In this document: positions 1 through 8,797 of the stretch, in pieces | Layout of the letters: each line of letters begins with the position of its first letter | Numbering within the stretch: the first letter of the stretch is position 1 | Assembly: GCF_002806945.1 (NCBI RefSeq) | Contig: NZ_NIHC01000001.1 | Coordinates: forward strand, 868,001-932,000 | DNA: 64,000 bases | Origin: Marinobacter salexigens | GTDB taxonomy: Bacteria > Pseudomonadota > Gammaproteobacteria > Pseudomonadales > Oleiphilaceae | Direction of reading: 5' to 3' | Program-made: the position numbers and the translations under genes | Notes under the pieces: generated by a model | Told to the model about the DNA's origin: nothing | The model's input: only the letters and a program-made list of their open reading frames with translations | Databases searched by the model: none

Positions 1-787
1 ACTGCTGTGTAAGGTATGGCCGTTGGCCACGCTTCAGGTAGGTGGCTTGATAGAATACATAAAAAGCCGCCAGAACGTGATCGGGAATGTCTGAACCATC
101 AAACCGGGTGAAGCTGATCGCCTGCTCGGCCACTTTGCGGCGTTCTTTGCGAATGGATTTGCGTTTGCGGGAGGTGAGCTGGCTCAGGAAGTCCTCGAAG
201 CTGCCATAGCCGTGATTGCGCCAATGAAACTGACAGCCAATACGGTGGAGCTGTTCATCATCCTGTAGTAACTGCTGATCCTCTGTGTTGGGAAACAGAA
301 GATGCCAGGAGTGAGCGCCAATACGGGCTATTTGTGTGTCCAGAAGATTATGGAGTTTCCTGGGGCCAAGCGCAGCGCGCAATTTTGGATCTAGCAATAA
401 CCTTGGCCCTTGGGAAGGTGTAAAAGGTACGGCCATCAATAACTTTGGATAATAATGCTGGCCATAGCGCTGATAGGCCTCGGCCCAGGCAAAGTCGAAC
501 ACGTATTCGCCACGGGAATGGTTTTTCAAGAAGGCGGGGATAATACCGGTTATCTGGTCTTGCTGGCGGATCACCAGGTGGCTGGGTTGCCAGCCGGTGG
601 TTGGGCTGGTGCAGCCAGTCTGCTCCAGTGCCTGAAAAAACTCATAACGCAAAAAAGGGTTGTGAGTGCCCGCGAGACGCTGCCAGTCGGATTGAGCAAT
701 ATCGTTTATTGAGTGAGCCACCGTGACCCGGCAATCTGCCGGGCCCGGGAAAATGGCTGGTGATTCGTTGAAGCGGGATTGGGACAT
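1..787 (-). CDS. FemAB-like / peptidogalycan-type GNAT protein (C-terminus cut by window edge)
   Basis: The reading frame starts at an ATG at 787 and stays open to base 1, so only about 262 N-terminal residues are visible. They include LRYEFFQALE, TGWQPSHLVI, a stretch with AEAYQRYGQHYYPKLL and AVPFTPSQGPR, and later SRKRKSIRKERR. These match the FemAB-like family PF04339 / COG3146, annotated as GNAT-fold acyltransferases of unknown substrate, by comparison with remembered family members. Proteins of this family are usually about 370-390 residues, so roughly a third lies outside the window. It is probably cytoplasmic, as no signal peptide is visible. The gene is transcribed away from the cpx genes and nothing nearby suggests its substrate. 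Confidence 0.8.
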   Translation of the reverse strand, partial: MSQSRFNESPAIFPGPADCRVTVAHSINDIAQSDWQRLAGTHNPFLRYEFFQALEQTGCTSPTTGWQPSHLVIRQQDQITGIIPAFLKNHSRGEYVFDFAWAEAYQRYGQHYYPKLLMAVPFTPSQGPRLLLDPKLRAALGPRKLHNLLDTQIARIGAHSWHLLFPNTEDQQLLQDDEQLHRIGCQFHWRNHGYGSFEDFLSQLTSRKRKSIRKERRKVAEQAISFTRFDGSDIPDHVLAAFYVFYQATYLKRGQRPYLTQQ

Positions 788-885
788 GGTTGTGCTATCT
801 TCCGGTTAGTTGTGCAGGCGTGAGCGGCATGCTCAGACTGCCCTAACCATACGCCATAACTCCCCGCGCAATCACGAAAGCAGAA

Positions 886-1308
886 TTAATTCCGGTTCTG
901 CATGCGGCGTTCCTGCATTTCTATTTGCCTGTCCGTCATGCGCTGCTGGCGTTCTGCAGCCATTTCTTCCTGGATTTCTGCCCAAATCTTACGTTGCTCT
1001 TTAGTCAATTTCAGGCGGTTTGCGATTTCTTCATTGCGCGCTGCTATTTTGGGCTGACGATCAAGTAATTGCTGCTGTCGCTCCGCTTGACGCAATGCCA
1101 TTCGCTCGGCGCGCATCATTTCGCGTTCTTCGCGCATCTGTTGTCGTTCTTCCCGCATTTGCTGACGTTCAATCTGCATTTCCTGGCGCTGCTGGTCGTC
1201 GAAGCGGGGCCCGCTGTTTTGGCCTTGGGCCATAGCCAAAGGGCTGGATAGCAGCAGAGCAGAAGCAAGAATGCTGGCGGTTATAGGGGCTGATTTGCGT
1301 AAACTCAT
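886..1308 (-). CDS. Spy/CpxP-like periplasmic protein
   Basis: A 140-residue exported protein. It has a clear signal peptide (MSLRKSAPITASILASALLL, cleavage likely after AMA), then an almost entirely charged helical region of Q/E/R/M repeats (REERQQMREERE). Near residue 100 it carries LKLTKEQRK, which fits the LTxxQ motif of the Spy/CpxP family. Family members are periplasmic chaperones, and CpxP also restrains the sensor CpxA. The start has an AGAGGTG ribosome site. Together with the next gene it forms a pair divergent from a CpxRA-type system, which supports an envelope-stress role. It is more Arg/Gln-rich than E. coli Spy, so the exact role is inferred. Confidence 0.75.
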   Translation of the reverse strand: MSLRKSAPITASILASALLLSSPLAMAQGQNSGPRFDDQQRQEMQIERQQMREERQQMREEREMMRAERMALRQAERQQQLLDRQPKIAARNEEIANRLKLTKEQRKIWAEIQEEMAAERQQRMTDRQIEMQERRMQNRN

Positions 1309-1494
1309 AATGACACCTCTGGTAAATCCGTTTTCGGTGAGAGCTTGGAAAAGCTTTTAATTAGTATGCTTTATATTCGGTTATATAAGGTGTGGGCACA
1401 AGACCGGGTATTACGGATTGTAGAAGATAAGGTTTTCCGTACACTACCTTCCGATCGGTGGTTCCCCGGCCCAGTGCCAAGCACTGTCTCGCAC

Positions 1495-1857
1495 TTACCT
1501 CTTAGGCCGATCGCATCGCTTTTTCATCTTGCTTTGCATTTTCGCCATTCGCTTTTCATGCTGCTGCCGGTTTTCTTCGTGAATCTCATTCCAGGTTCCG
1601 CGCTGTTCCTCGTTAAGTTTAAGGCGCTCGGCCATGGCCTCGCGTCGTTCGGCCATTTCCGCCTGTCGCTCCTCCATATTGAAACGCCCCTTGCCTTCAC
1701 GCAGGTTGTCGCACATTTCTGTCATATCGCGCTGGTTGCCGCGCTGGCCGTCACCGTAGTTGCCCGAAGAGTTACTTGCCATCAAGGCAGGGCTGGCGGC
1801 AAACAGAACGGAGGCCAGTAGGCCGGCGGTAATAACTGAAGTCTTACGTTTGCTCAT
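1495..1857 (-). CDS. Spy/CpxP-like periplasmic protein, second copy
   Basis: I chose the ATG at 1857 because it is preceded by GAGGAAA and opens a typical signal peptide (MSKRKTSVITAGLLASVLFA, cleavage likely after the ALMA segment). An upstream in-frame start would add 40 residues with no signal character. The mature part of about 95 residues is charged and helical, with LKLNEEQRG, a variant of the LTxxQ motif, in the same place as in its neighbour, and a Lys/Arg-rich tail. It is a diverged paralogue of the gene at 886-1308. The two are on the same strand, directly divergent from the cpxR-like gene, and are plausible targets of that regulator. Confidence 0.75.
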   Translation of the reverse strand: MSKRKTSVITAGLLASVLFAASPALMASNSSGNYGDGQRGNQRDMTEMCDNLREGKGRFNMEERQAEMAERREAMAERLKLNEEQRGTWNEIHEENRQQHEKRMAKMQSKMKKRCDRPKR

Positions 1858-1931
1858 GGTGTTTCCTCGCACGGTTAGCTGCTTCTCAGCAGAAGGTTGA
1901 TTCATTGGTGACCATGGTACTGCCTGGCTTG

Positions 1932-1957
1932 GTAAACGAGCGTCAATGCCATGTAAA
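1932..1957. promoter_or_regulatory. Possible CpxR-type half-sites (two GTAAA)
   Basis: GTAAA occurs at 1932-1936 and 1953-1957 in the gap between the CpxP-like genes and cpxR. The E. coli CpxR box is GTAAA-N5-GTAAA. Here the gap is 16, about one helical turn longer, so the two half-sites would still face the same side. The match is short and the spacing is unusual, so this is a weak call. Confidence 0.22.
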
Positions 1958-2068
1958 GGTTCTGCAAAGGCGTTCAAGTCAGAGCCTGCATGCTCTCGGG
2001 GCCGTGATAGACTTCAGTTAACACATCATGCGTCTATTCAGGCGTTCTAAAGCGGGCAGAGAGTCAGG

Positions 2069-2755
2069 ATGCAGAACAGGGTTCTTTTGGTAGAGGATGA
2101 CGATGAGCTACGTGAGCTGCTCGCCCGCTATCTGAGCGGTCAAGGGTTCACGGTTCGTGAAGCCGCCAACGGAGAAGACGGGCTTGCGCTGGCGCTCGGT
2201 CAGCACTGCGATATTGTGGTGTTGGATATAATGCTGCCAGATATCAGTGGGCTTGAGGTGCTGCGCGAGTTGCGGGCTGAAACGCACTTGCCGGTAGTGC
2301 TGTTGACTGCCCGTGGCGATGAGATGGATCGTATTGTTGGCCTGGAGGTGGGTGCGGATGACTATATTCCCAAACCTTGTAACCCCCGTGAGTTGGTGGC
2401 TCGGCTTCAGGCAATCCTGCGCAGGGTAGCCTGGGATCAGAAGGCTGTCGTGAAGACGGAGAAGCAATTTGGGGACTTGCGCATTGAAGTTGATCACCGG
2501 CGTATTTACCAGAATGATGAACCGCTTGATTTAACAGCCACCGAATATGAAGTCCTACAGGTGTTATTGGCCCATGCAGGCAGTGTGGTGCGTAAATCAG
2601 ACCTTATGCAATGGGCCCTGGGGCGCCGCCTTGAGGCTTTCGACCGAACATTGGATATGCATATCAGTAACCTTCGCAAGAAGCTGGGCAGTGACGACCC
2701 GCCGAGAATTGAGACGGTACGTGGTCTTGGATACAGCTATCGGGTGCCAGAATGA
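2069..2755 (+). CDS. cpxR: OmpR-family response regulator, CpxR-type
   Basis: A 228-residue two-domain regulator. The N-terminal receiver domain has the acidic pair at LVEDDDE, the phospho-acceptor Asp53 in VVLDIMLPD, the Thr/Ala segment LLTARGDE and a conserved Lys in IPKPCNP. The C-terminal half is a winged-helix DNA-binding domain of the OmpR class (LDLTATEYEVLQVLL, DMHISNLRKKLG, VRGLGYSY). It overlaps the downstream kinase gene by 4 bp, so the two are translationally coupled. The divergent CpxP-like genes and the sequence itself point to CpxR, which responds to misfolded envelope proteins, but another OmpR-type regulator cannot be excluded. Confidence 0.82.
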   Translation: MQNRVLLVEDDDELRELLARYLSGQGFTVREAANGEDGLALALGQHCDIVVLDIMLPDISGLEVLRELRAETHLPVVLLTARGDEMDRIVGLEVGADDYIPKPCNPRELVARLQAILRRVAWDQKAVVKTEKQFGDLRIEVDHRRIYQNDEPLDLTATEYEVLQVLLAHAGSVVRKSDLMQWALGRRLEAFDRTLDMHISNLRKKLGSDDPPRIETVRGLGYSYRVPE

Positions 2756-4068
2756 AACGCCGGCTGATCGTGCCGCTGTTCTGGCGGATTTTCATGCTGA
2801 TCTGGCTGGCTATGGCGGTAACAGTGGTAGTGAGCAGCCTTGCTTCTCGCGTATTAATTGAGCGTGAGCGGGTTGCTATCGAGCGCCAGCTTGATTTACG
2901 GGATCTTGGTCTTGAGGTAGCGGCTATTCAGGAAGCCCGCGGGCGCAGGGATGCTCACAGGTTTCTCCGGGCGCAAGGCGACGAGCTGGGCCTGCACCTT
3001 ATGCTGATCGGCACCGATGGTGCCAACCACCTACCTTCAGCGATACGCTCACGTATGGAGTCTGGCTGGTACCGGCAAAAGCCAGCAATAGTGGATGTGG
3101 GTGGTGGGTATCGGCTGGTAGCTTGGCCAAGGATGCATCAAGAGGGTTGGCTGGAGCCCAGGGTTTTCCGGCTTGTCGAGATGGGTGTTGCATTTGTGCT
3201 TATTACACTCGCTTGTTGGCTGGTTGCCCGTTTTGTGTCGCGCCCCGTGCGGCATATGGAAACGACCGCAAAAGCTATTGCCGACGGTAGTACCGAGCTG
3301 CGCGTAAGTGAGCGCATCGCGGCTCGCCGTGATGAAGTGGGGGAGCTGGCAACCGCATTTAATGCAATGACAGACCAGCTATGCGCGTTGCTTGAGCGGC
3401 AAAAGCACTTGCTGCGAGACATTTCCCATGACTTGCGAACGCCGTTGGCGCGCCAACGTATTGCCATTGAGCTGGCAAGTGAAGGCGGCGTAGAGGGCGA
3501 ATTGATGGCCAGCATCCTGCGCCAGAATGAACGGCTTGATACTATGACGGGCCAGATACTGACGCTATACCGCGTGACGGAGCAAGGTGGTGGTATTTCA
3601 CGGGAACCCTTGAGCCCTATGCAGCTCCTGAACGATGTATTGCAGGATGCAGCGGATTACGCCACGCATCAGCGAGTGGATTGCAAACTTGTTTCAGCGC
3701 CTGAGTGCACCGGTGTGACCGTATTGGGTGACGCCGGATTGCTGCATCGGGCTTTCGACAACATTCTGCAGAACGCCCTGGATCACACCCCGCCGGGTAA
3801 GGTGGTGCATGTGAGGTTGGCGCTGATGGACGGCTGGATCAAACTGGCGATCGAAGATGAGGGGCCAGGTGTTGCGGATGATGTTTTGGCACAACTGTTT
3901 GAGCCCTTTTACAGGGCGGACAAATCCCGGGGTGGGCAGGGCTGGGGATTGGGCCTGGCAATAGCTAAGGATATTATTCTTGCCCACGATGGGGAAATAA
4001 CAGCAACGAACAGCAAGCGCGGTGGTTTACAGGTAGAAGCCCGGCTGCCCGTGTTCGCCGTCAATTAA
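2752..4068 (+). CDS. cpxA: Sensor histidine kinase, CpxA-type
   Basis: A 438-residue membrane kinase. It has an N-terminal membrane segment (residues ~10-30), a periplasmic region of about 110 residues, a second membrane segment (~145-162) and a HAMP linker (SRPVRHMETTAKAIADGS). The HisKA domain has the phospho-acceptor His226 in SHDLRTPLAR. The HATPase domain shows the N box (DNILQNALDHT), G1 (EDEGPGV) and G2 (GWGLGLAIAK). The partner regulator lies immediately upstream with a 4 bp overlap. The cognate signal is inferred to be envelope stress from the neighbouring CpxP-like genes. Confidence 0.82.
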   Translation: MKRRLIVPLFWRIFMLIWLAMAVTVVVSSLASRVLIERERVAIERQLDLRDLGLEVAAIQEARGRRDAHRFLRAQGDELGLHLMLIGTDGANHLPSAIRSRMESGWYRQKPAIVDVGGGYRLVAWPRMHQEGWLEPRVFRLVEMGVAFVLITLACWLVARFVSRPVRHMETTAKAIADGSTELRVSERIAARRDEVGELATAFNAMTDQLCALLERQKHLLRDISHDLRTPLARQRIAIELASEGGVEGELMASILRQNERLDTMTGQILTLYRVTEQGGGISREPLSPMQLLNDVLQDAADYATHQRVDCKLVSAPECTGVTVLGDAGLLHRAFDNILQNALDHTPPGKVVHVRLALMDGWIKLAIEDEGPGVADDVLAQLFEPFYRADKSRGGQGWGLGLAIAKDIILAHDGEITATNSKRGGLQVEARLPVFAVN

Positions 4069-4087
4069 TGAGACTACAGGCGAGTTC

Positions 4088-4693
4088 ATGAAAAAAGATT
4101 ATCCCGTACCTGCCGGCTATCTTGAGCGCGAAACAGAAATCAAAAAAAGCCGTTTTATTGCACGTATTGCACCCGTAGCTTCACGGGACGAGGTGCGGGA
4201 ATGGCTGGAAAAGGCTCATCAGGACTACCCGGATGCTCGTCATATCTGCTGGGCCTATCAGATTGGGCGCCCCGGGTCAGCCGCTGAAGCAGCGATGAAT
4301 GACGATGGAGAACCATCCGGTACCGCAGGCAAGCCAATTCTGAGCGTGATTCAGCACAAGGATATGGGTGACGTTCTGGTGATTGTTGTTCGATATTTCG
4401 GCGGTATCAAACTGGGTGCAGGGGGGCTTGTGAGAGCCTATGCGGGTGCGGCGGAAAGTGTGCTTTCAGAAGTGGAAAGAGTGTTCCATAAGCCACTCAA
4501 TGCAGTAGATATAACCATGGGGTTTGCCGACGAGCAGCCGTTACGGCATTGGTGTGAAGTTAATAAAGTAGAACTGGACTCAATCGATTACGGCACTTCT
4601 GTAACAGCTCGGGTACTTGTGCCGGAAGACCTGATGGAAGAGTTCACAGCATTCAGTGATGCTCATAAACTGGATTACAGTTTCGAAACATGA
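4088..4693 (+). CDS. yigZ: YigZ/IMPACT family protein
   Basis: A 201-residue protein of the UPF0029/IMPACT family. It carries the typical N-terminal ERETEIKKSRFIA, then HICWAYQIG, NDDGEPSGTAGKP and VVRYFGGIKLGAGGLVRAY, the family's signature blocks, and a shorter C-terminal ferredoxin-like domain. The E. coli homologue has a ribosomal-protein-S5-like fold and binds nucleic acid in vitro; its cellular role is unsettled. The length is normal. It starts 20 bp after the kinase gene and could be in the same transcript. Confidence 0.88.
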   Translation: MKKDYPVPAGYLERETEIKKSRFIARIAPVASRDEVREWLEKAHQDYPDARHICWAYQIGRPGSAAEAAMNDDGEPSGTAGKPILSVIQHKDMGDVLVIVVRYFGGIKLGAGGLVRAYAGAAESVLSEVERVFHKPLNAVDITMGFADEQPLRHWCEVNKVELDSIDYGTSVTARVLVPEDLMEEFTAFSDAHKLDYSFET

Positions 4694-4768
4694 CTGGGCA
4701 AAAATACATCGGGCAAGTGGCTTATGCGTATACTGGAATCAGGAAACCAAGAAACCAAGGGGTGGACA

Positions 4769-5299
4769 ATGGCTCGTCTTCTGATGGCAGCACTGGTGAC
4801 ACTGGTAATGACCGGGTGTGCCAGCAATGTGGTGACTGATTACAACTCAGCCGCGGTGTTCAGCAACTATGCAACATGGGCTTTTGTGTCCGGCCCCGGC
4901 GAACCTTCCTTTATTTCTCTCGATGGAAGCCGTGTGCAGAATGCGGTGGAACGGGAGCTGAACCTTAAATCCTTGCGTAAGGTGGCAGAGTCGGAAGCCG
5001 ACCTTCTTGCTAGCTGGCGGATTGTGGAGGAGGAGCGTCTTGAACAATCTGGCGTGGGCTTAGGTTTAGGCTTTGGTACCGGGAACTTTGGATGGGGGCT
5101 TTCGGCACCGCCACCCGTGCGTGAAGTAAAAGAAGGGAAGCTGGTCGTCGAATTGGTTGACACTAACTCGAAGGAAGTTGTTTGGCGTGCAGCCAGTCGC
5201 CGTTACCTCAATGAAACACAGACCCCTGAAAAGCGCGGAAAACTCATAGACGAAGTGGTCGCAGAGATGTTCAGCAAGTATCCTCCTGAACTGGATTGA
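4769..5299 (+). CDS. DUF4136-type lipoprotein
   Basis: The ATG at 4769 was chosen because it opens a lipoprotein signal peptide (MARLLMAALVTLVMTGC, lipid-attachment Cys at residue 17). An upstream in-frame ATG adds 15 polar residues that would spoil the signal. The mature part starts with VTDYNSAAVFSNYATWAF, ends with the LIDEVVAEMFSKYPP block and resembles DUF4136 lipoproteins in Pseudomonas and relatives, whose function is unknown. A Gly-rich segment (GVGLGLGFGTGNFG) sits in the middle and is typical of the family. It is probably anchored in the outer membrane, as Ser rather than Asp occupies position +2. Confidence 0.75.
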   Translation: MARLLMAALVTLVMTGCASNVVTDYNSAAVFSNYATWAFVSGPGEPSFISLDGSRVQNAVERELNLKSLRKVAESEADLLASWRIVEEERLEQSGVGLGLGFGTGNFGWGLSAPPPVREVKEGKLVVELVDTNSKEVVWRAASRRYLNETQTPEKRGKLIDEVVAEMFSKYPPELD

Positions 5300-5354
5300 T
5301 AAACACAGGGCTCTGATGAAGCCGTGGCTTCAAGGGCAGATACTGGGAGGATGA

Positions 5355-5711
5355 ATGGCAAAGCGATCTTCAGGCGGGCTGGTATTTTCAACCGAGCAAG
5401 GGCGAATGTGTCCCGAATGCCGCAATGCTGTTTCAGAATGCACTTGTGGTGATTCGCGGCGCCCGGAAAGTGATGGCATTGTGCGGGTTAGCCGTGAGAC
5501 CAAAGGCCGTAAGGGTAAGGGCGTCACTCTGGTTACGGGTATTCCCATGGATGACAAAGAGCTTAAAGCCTACGCAAAGGTGCTCAAGGCCAAGTGTGGA
5601 ACTGGCGGCACCGTGAAAGATGGCGTAGTGGAAATACAGGGTGATCAGCGGGATTTGTTGGTCCCACTTCTGGAACAAAAAGGCTGGGTTGTTAAGCGGT
5701 CAGGTGGTTAA
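5355..5711 (+). CDS. yciH: SUI1/eIF1-like translation factor, YciH-type
   Basis: A 118-residue protein with an N-terminal Cys motif (CPECRNAVSECTC) and a C-terminal SUI1 domain (GKGVTLVTGIP, LKAKCGTGGTVKDG, EIQGDQRDLL). E. coli YciH is a bacterial eIF1 homologue proposed to influence start-codon fidelity. The four clustered cysteines could bind a metal, although that is not shown here. An AGGATG-type ribosome site precedes the ATG. It ends 12 bp before dadA, so the two are likely cotranscribed with no obvious functional link. Confidence 0.86.
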   Translation: MAKRSSGGLVFSTEQGRMCPECRNAVSECTCGDSRRPESDGIVRVSRETKGRKGKGVTLVTGIPMDDKELKAYAKVLKAKCGTGGTVKDGVVEIQGDQRDLLVPLLEQKGWVVKRSGG

Positions 5712-5723
5712 CCGGAGAGTAGC

Positions 5724-6977
5724 ATGCATATAGTGGTTTTAGGTGCAGGTGTTGTTGGAATAACCACAGCCTGGTTTCTGCAAAAGCAGGGGCATCAGGT
5801 AACAGTGATAGACCGGCAGAGCCAGGCAGGGCTTGAAACCAGCTATGCAAATGGGGGGCAGGTCTCTGTTTCCCACGCCGAGCCCTGGGCGAATCCCTCA
5901 GCACCTTTAAAAGTGCTGAAATGGTTGTTTAAAGCGGATGCGCCCCTATTGTTTCGCCCAAAGATGGATCCTGCCCAGTGGCGCTGGGCGCTGTCTTTTC
6001 TGACTCAATGCACGTCTGCAAAAGCGGCTCATAATATTCGCCAGATGGTGAACCTTGGCACTTACAGCCGGAGTCAATTGCAGGCTTTGCGCCAGGAGGC
6101 TGGGCTTGAGTATGACCAGGTTACGAAGGGCATACTGCATTTTTATACCAACCAGGCGGAATTTGATGGAGCCCTCGAGCCAACGCGCATCATGCGAGAA
6201 CTGGGGTGTGATCGGCAGGTTATTGATGCAAAGAAAGCCATAGAAATCGAGCCGGGGCTAAAGCACATTGAGAGCCAAATAGCGGGTGCAACCTACACAC
6301 TGGAAGATGAATCCGGTGATGCACGCAAGTTTACTCAAGGGCTGGCAGAGCGATGCCGGGAAGCGGGTGTTGAATTTTGTTATCACACCGATATTCTTGG
6401 TTTAGAACGAATGGGAGAGCGCATTCTCGGAGTTCATGTGCTGAAAGATGGGCATCACCAGACCATGAGGGCAGATGCCTATGTTCTGAGCCTTGGAAGT
6501 TTCAGCGCAGTGCTTGCCCGCCAAGTTGGGCTGAGTTTGAATATTTATCCCGCGAAAGGTTATTCAATTACGGTACCCGTGAAAAATGAAGAGGCCGCCT
6601 TCAATGTGAGCCTCACCGATGATGAGTACAAGTTGGTCTATTCGCGCCTTGGTGATCGCATTCGCGTTGCAGGAACTGCCGAACTGAGCGGTTATACCCG
6701 CACTCTTAATTACACACGCTGCCGCGCAATTGTTCGTAGAACCGCAGAGATAATGCCCGAGGCTGGCGACTGGGATCAGGCAGAGTTCTGGACAGGCTTG
6801 CGGCCAGCAACCCCCTCCAATGTGCCCTACGTGGGCAAGAGCCATTTTGCCAATTTGTATTTGAATACCGGCCACGGAACGCTGGGTTGGACCCACTCCT
6901 GTGGTTCGGCTGCTGCGCTGGCGGATATTGTTGATGGCCGGAAGCCCGAGGTGGATTTCACCTTTTCAGGGCTTTAG
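5724..6977 (+). CDS. dadA: D-amino acid dehydrogenase small subunit
   Basis: A 417-residue FAD oxidoreductase of the DAO family. The dinucleotide-binding motif GAGVVGITTAW is at residues 7-17. It is followed by ETSYANGGQVS, the DadA signature, and ends with NTGHGTLGWTHSCGSAAAL. DadA oxidatively deaminates D-amino acids, chiefly D-alanine, to 2-oxo acids and passes electrons to the respiratory quinone pool at the inner face of the membrane. The usual partner gene, alanine racemase dadX, is not next to it here. A strong bidirectional terminator follows. Confidence 0.9.
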   Translation: MHIVVLGAGVVGITTAWFLQKQGHQVTVIDRQSQAGLETSYANGGQVSVSHAEPWANPSAPLKVLKWLFKADAPLLFRPKMDPAQWRWALSFLTQCTSAKAAHNIRQMVNLGTYSRSQLQALRQEAGLEYDQVTKGILHFYTNQAEFDGALEPTRIMRELGCDRQVIDAKKAIEIEPGLKHIESQIAGATYTLEDESGDARKFTQGLAERCREAGVEFCYHTDILGLERMGERILGVHVLKDGHHQTMRADAYVLSLGSFSAVLARQVGLSLNIYPAKGYSITVPVKNEEAAFNVSLTDDEYKLVYSRLGDRIRVAGTAELSGYTRTLNYTRCRAIVRRTAEIMPEAGDWDQAEFWTGLRPATPSNVPYVGKSHFANLYLNTGHGTLGWTHSCGSAAALADIVDGRKPEVDFTFSGL

Positions 6978-6989
6978 CGCCGCGCAAAA

Positions 6990-7022
6990 AAATGGCCCGC
7001 AGGAAAACCTGGCGGGCCATTT
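6990..7022. terminator. Bidirectional intrinsic terminator between dadA and the acyl-CoA ligase
   Basis: Inverted repeat AAATGGCCCGC / GCGGGCCATTT with inner AGG-AAAA-CCT and one bulged G. It is flanked by an A-run on the left (6986-6992) and T residues on the right. It lies between two convergent genes, so it can serve both. Confidence 0.85.
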
Positions 7023-7037
7023 GGATCCTGAATCAAA

Positions 7038-8681
7038 TTACTGCAGTTGGTCACGAATGAGTTTTTTGTTGATCTTGCCAACACTGGTTTTCGGTATGTC
7101 TTCAACAAAATCCATCTGCTCGGGTATCGCCCACTTGTTGATTTCTCCGCTATCAACATGTTTCTGGAGATGGCTCTTTATATCCTCCAGAGTCGCTTGC
7201 ACACCCGGCTTCAAAGTGATGAGCGCATAAGGTCTCTCACCCCACTTTTCATCCCTGATGCCGACAACAGCCGCGCCAGCGACCGCTGGATGCTGGCTGA
7301 TCAGGCTTTCCAGATCAAGAGATGATAGCCATTCGCCGCCTGTTTTTATCACGTCCTTGATGCGATCCTTGATGGTGAGCGTATTGTCCGGCTCCATGGA
7401 GGCAACGTCCCCGGTGTGCAGCCAGCCGCCCTCCCAGAGTTCTTCACCTTTGGCGGGCTCTTTGAAGTAACTCTGAGTGAGCCAGGGAGCTCGCGCAACG
7501 ATTTCGCCTTGTGCTTCGCCGTCGTGGGGCATTGGTTTGCCTGAAGGATCGACAATCTCCAGTTCTACCATAGGAACGGCAATACCGGTTTTGATGCGCT
7601 TGGCAGTTTGCTCCTCCAGCGGCAGTTCCAGGTCTTCCGGCTTCAGGTGGGTCGCGCTGAGCAGTGGGCATGTTTCAGACATGCCATAGCCGGTGTACAT
7701 GCGAATGCCAAGTTGAGCCGCTGCATCACACAGCCCTTTGGTCATTGCGCTGCCACCAATCAGCACCTGCCAGTTGCTCAAGTCTGCTGTTTTTATGGAT
7801 TCGGTAGCCATCAGCATTTGCATGATGGTGGGAACACAGTGTGAGAAAGACACATTGTGTTCCTTGATCAGGTCAACCAGTAGTTCAGGCTCATAGCGCC
7901 CGGGATAAACCTGTTTGATACCCATCATGGTTGCTGCGTAGGGAACGCCCCAGGCGTGAACGTGGAACATGGGCGTTACCGGCATATACACAGACGAGGA
8001 TCGCATTAGCGGCGCCTCATCGTAGGCGGAAAGCGTTCCGGTCATCGCCAGGGTGTGGAGTACCAGCTGCCGATGGCTAAAGAAAACACCTTTGGGGTTG
8101 CCGGTAGTACCAGAGGTATAGAACGTAGTCGCGACGCTGTTTTCGTCAAAGTCGGGAAAGTCGAACTCGGTGGCTGCACCGGCTAGCAGGGCTTCGTATT
8201 CACCGGCGGTATCGAGTTTTGTGGCCTTGGCGGTTTTTTCATCGCTAAGCTGGATGTAGGTTTTAACGGTTGTTATTTCGCTTTGTAACCCTTCCAGGAT
8301 GGGCAGGAAGTCATCATGCACGAGAACGACATCGTCTTCAGCATGGTTCATGGTGTAAACAATCTGATCAGGCGACAGGCGCACGTTAATGGTGTGCAAA
8401 ATGGCGCCGATCATGGGAATGGCAAAAAAACATTCCAGATAGCGGGGGGTATCCCAGTCCATAACGGCTACGGTATCACCCGGTTTTACCCCCGCATCGG
8501 TGAGGGCGTTGGCCAGGCGGTGAATGCGCTCGACCAGATCTGTGTAGGTGTACTTGCTGTGGTTGGCGTACACAATTTCCTGATCGGGAGAGTACCTTGG
8601 CCCTGAAAGCAGTAACTGTTTTATCAGAAGAGGGTACTGATAGGCATTTTCAGCGGCGGGTAAAATTCGTGTCTGTGCCAT
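7038..8681 (-). CDS. Medium/long-chain fatty-acyl-CoA ligase (AMP-forming)
   Basis: The ATG at 8681 has an AAGGA site 8 bp upstream and gives a 547-residue protein. An upstream in-frame codon would add 17 basic residues. Signature blocks are the AMP-binding P-loop YTSGTTGNPKGVFFSH, YGMSETCPLL, TGDVASMEP and the C-terminal lysine motif KTSVGKINKK. The enzyme activates fatty acids to acyl-CoA via an acyl-adenylate. Size and sequence resemble the AlkK-like group that activates medium-chain acids from alkane oxidation. An AlkB gene lies about 11 kb away, so a role in alkane degradation is plausible but not proven by context. Confidence 0.85.
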   Translation of the reverse strand: MAQTRILPAAENAYQYPLLIKQLLLSGPRYSPDQEIVYANHSKYTYTDLVERIHRLANALTDAGVKPGDTVAVMDWDTPRYLECFFAIPMIGAILHTINVRLSPDQIVYTMNHAEDDVVLVHDDFLPILEGLQSEITTVKTYIQLSDEKTAKATKLDTAGEYEALLAGAATEFDFPDFDENSVATTFYTSGTTGNPKGVFFSHRQLVLHTLAMTGTLSAYDEAPLMRSSSVYMPVTPMFHVHAWGVPYAATMMGIKQVYPGRYEPELLVDLIKEHNVSFSHCVPTIMQMLMATESIKTADLSNWQVLIGGSAMTKGLCDAAAQLGIRMYTGYGMSETCPLLSATHLKPEDLELPLEEQTAKRIKTGIAVPMVELEIVDPSGKPMPHDGEAQGEIVARAPWLTQSYFKEPAKGEELWEGGWLHTGDVASMEPDNTLTIKDRIKDVIKTGGEWLSSLDLESLISQHPAVAGAAVVGIRDEKWGERPYALITLKPGVQATLEDIKSHLQKHVDSGEINKWAIPEQMDFVEDIPKTSVGKINKKLIRDQLQ

Positions 8682-8797
8682 GTGTCGAATCCTTTTTCCC
8701 TGTTTTTTGTGTTGTCTGAGGAGTTGGGTCAATCTGACATAAATTGTTTAAGAGCGGAAGCTTGCAAAGACCCCCTACCTTTAGCGGCCGGGCAGAA

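Noticed and set aside
1472..1486. CAGTGC-CAA-GCACTG hairpin downstream of a CpxP-like gene as a terminator
   Set aside because: There is no T-run on the transcribed side and the stem is short.
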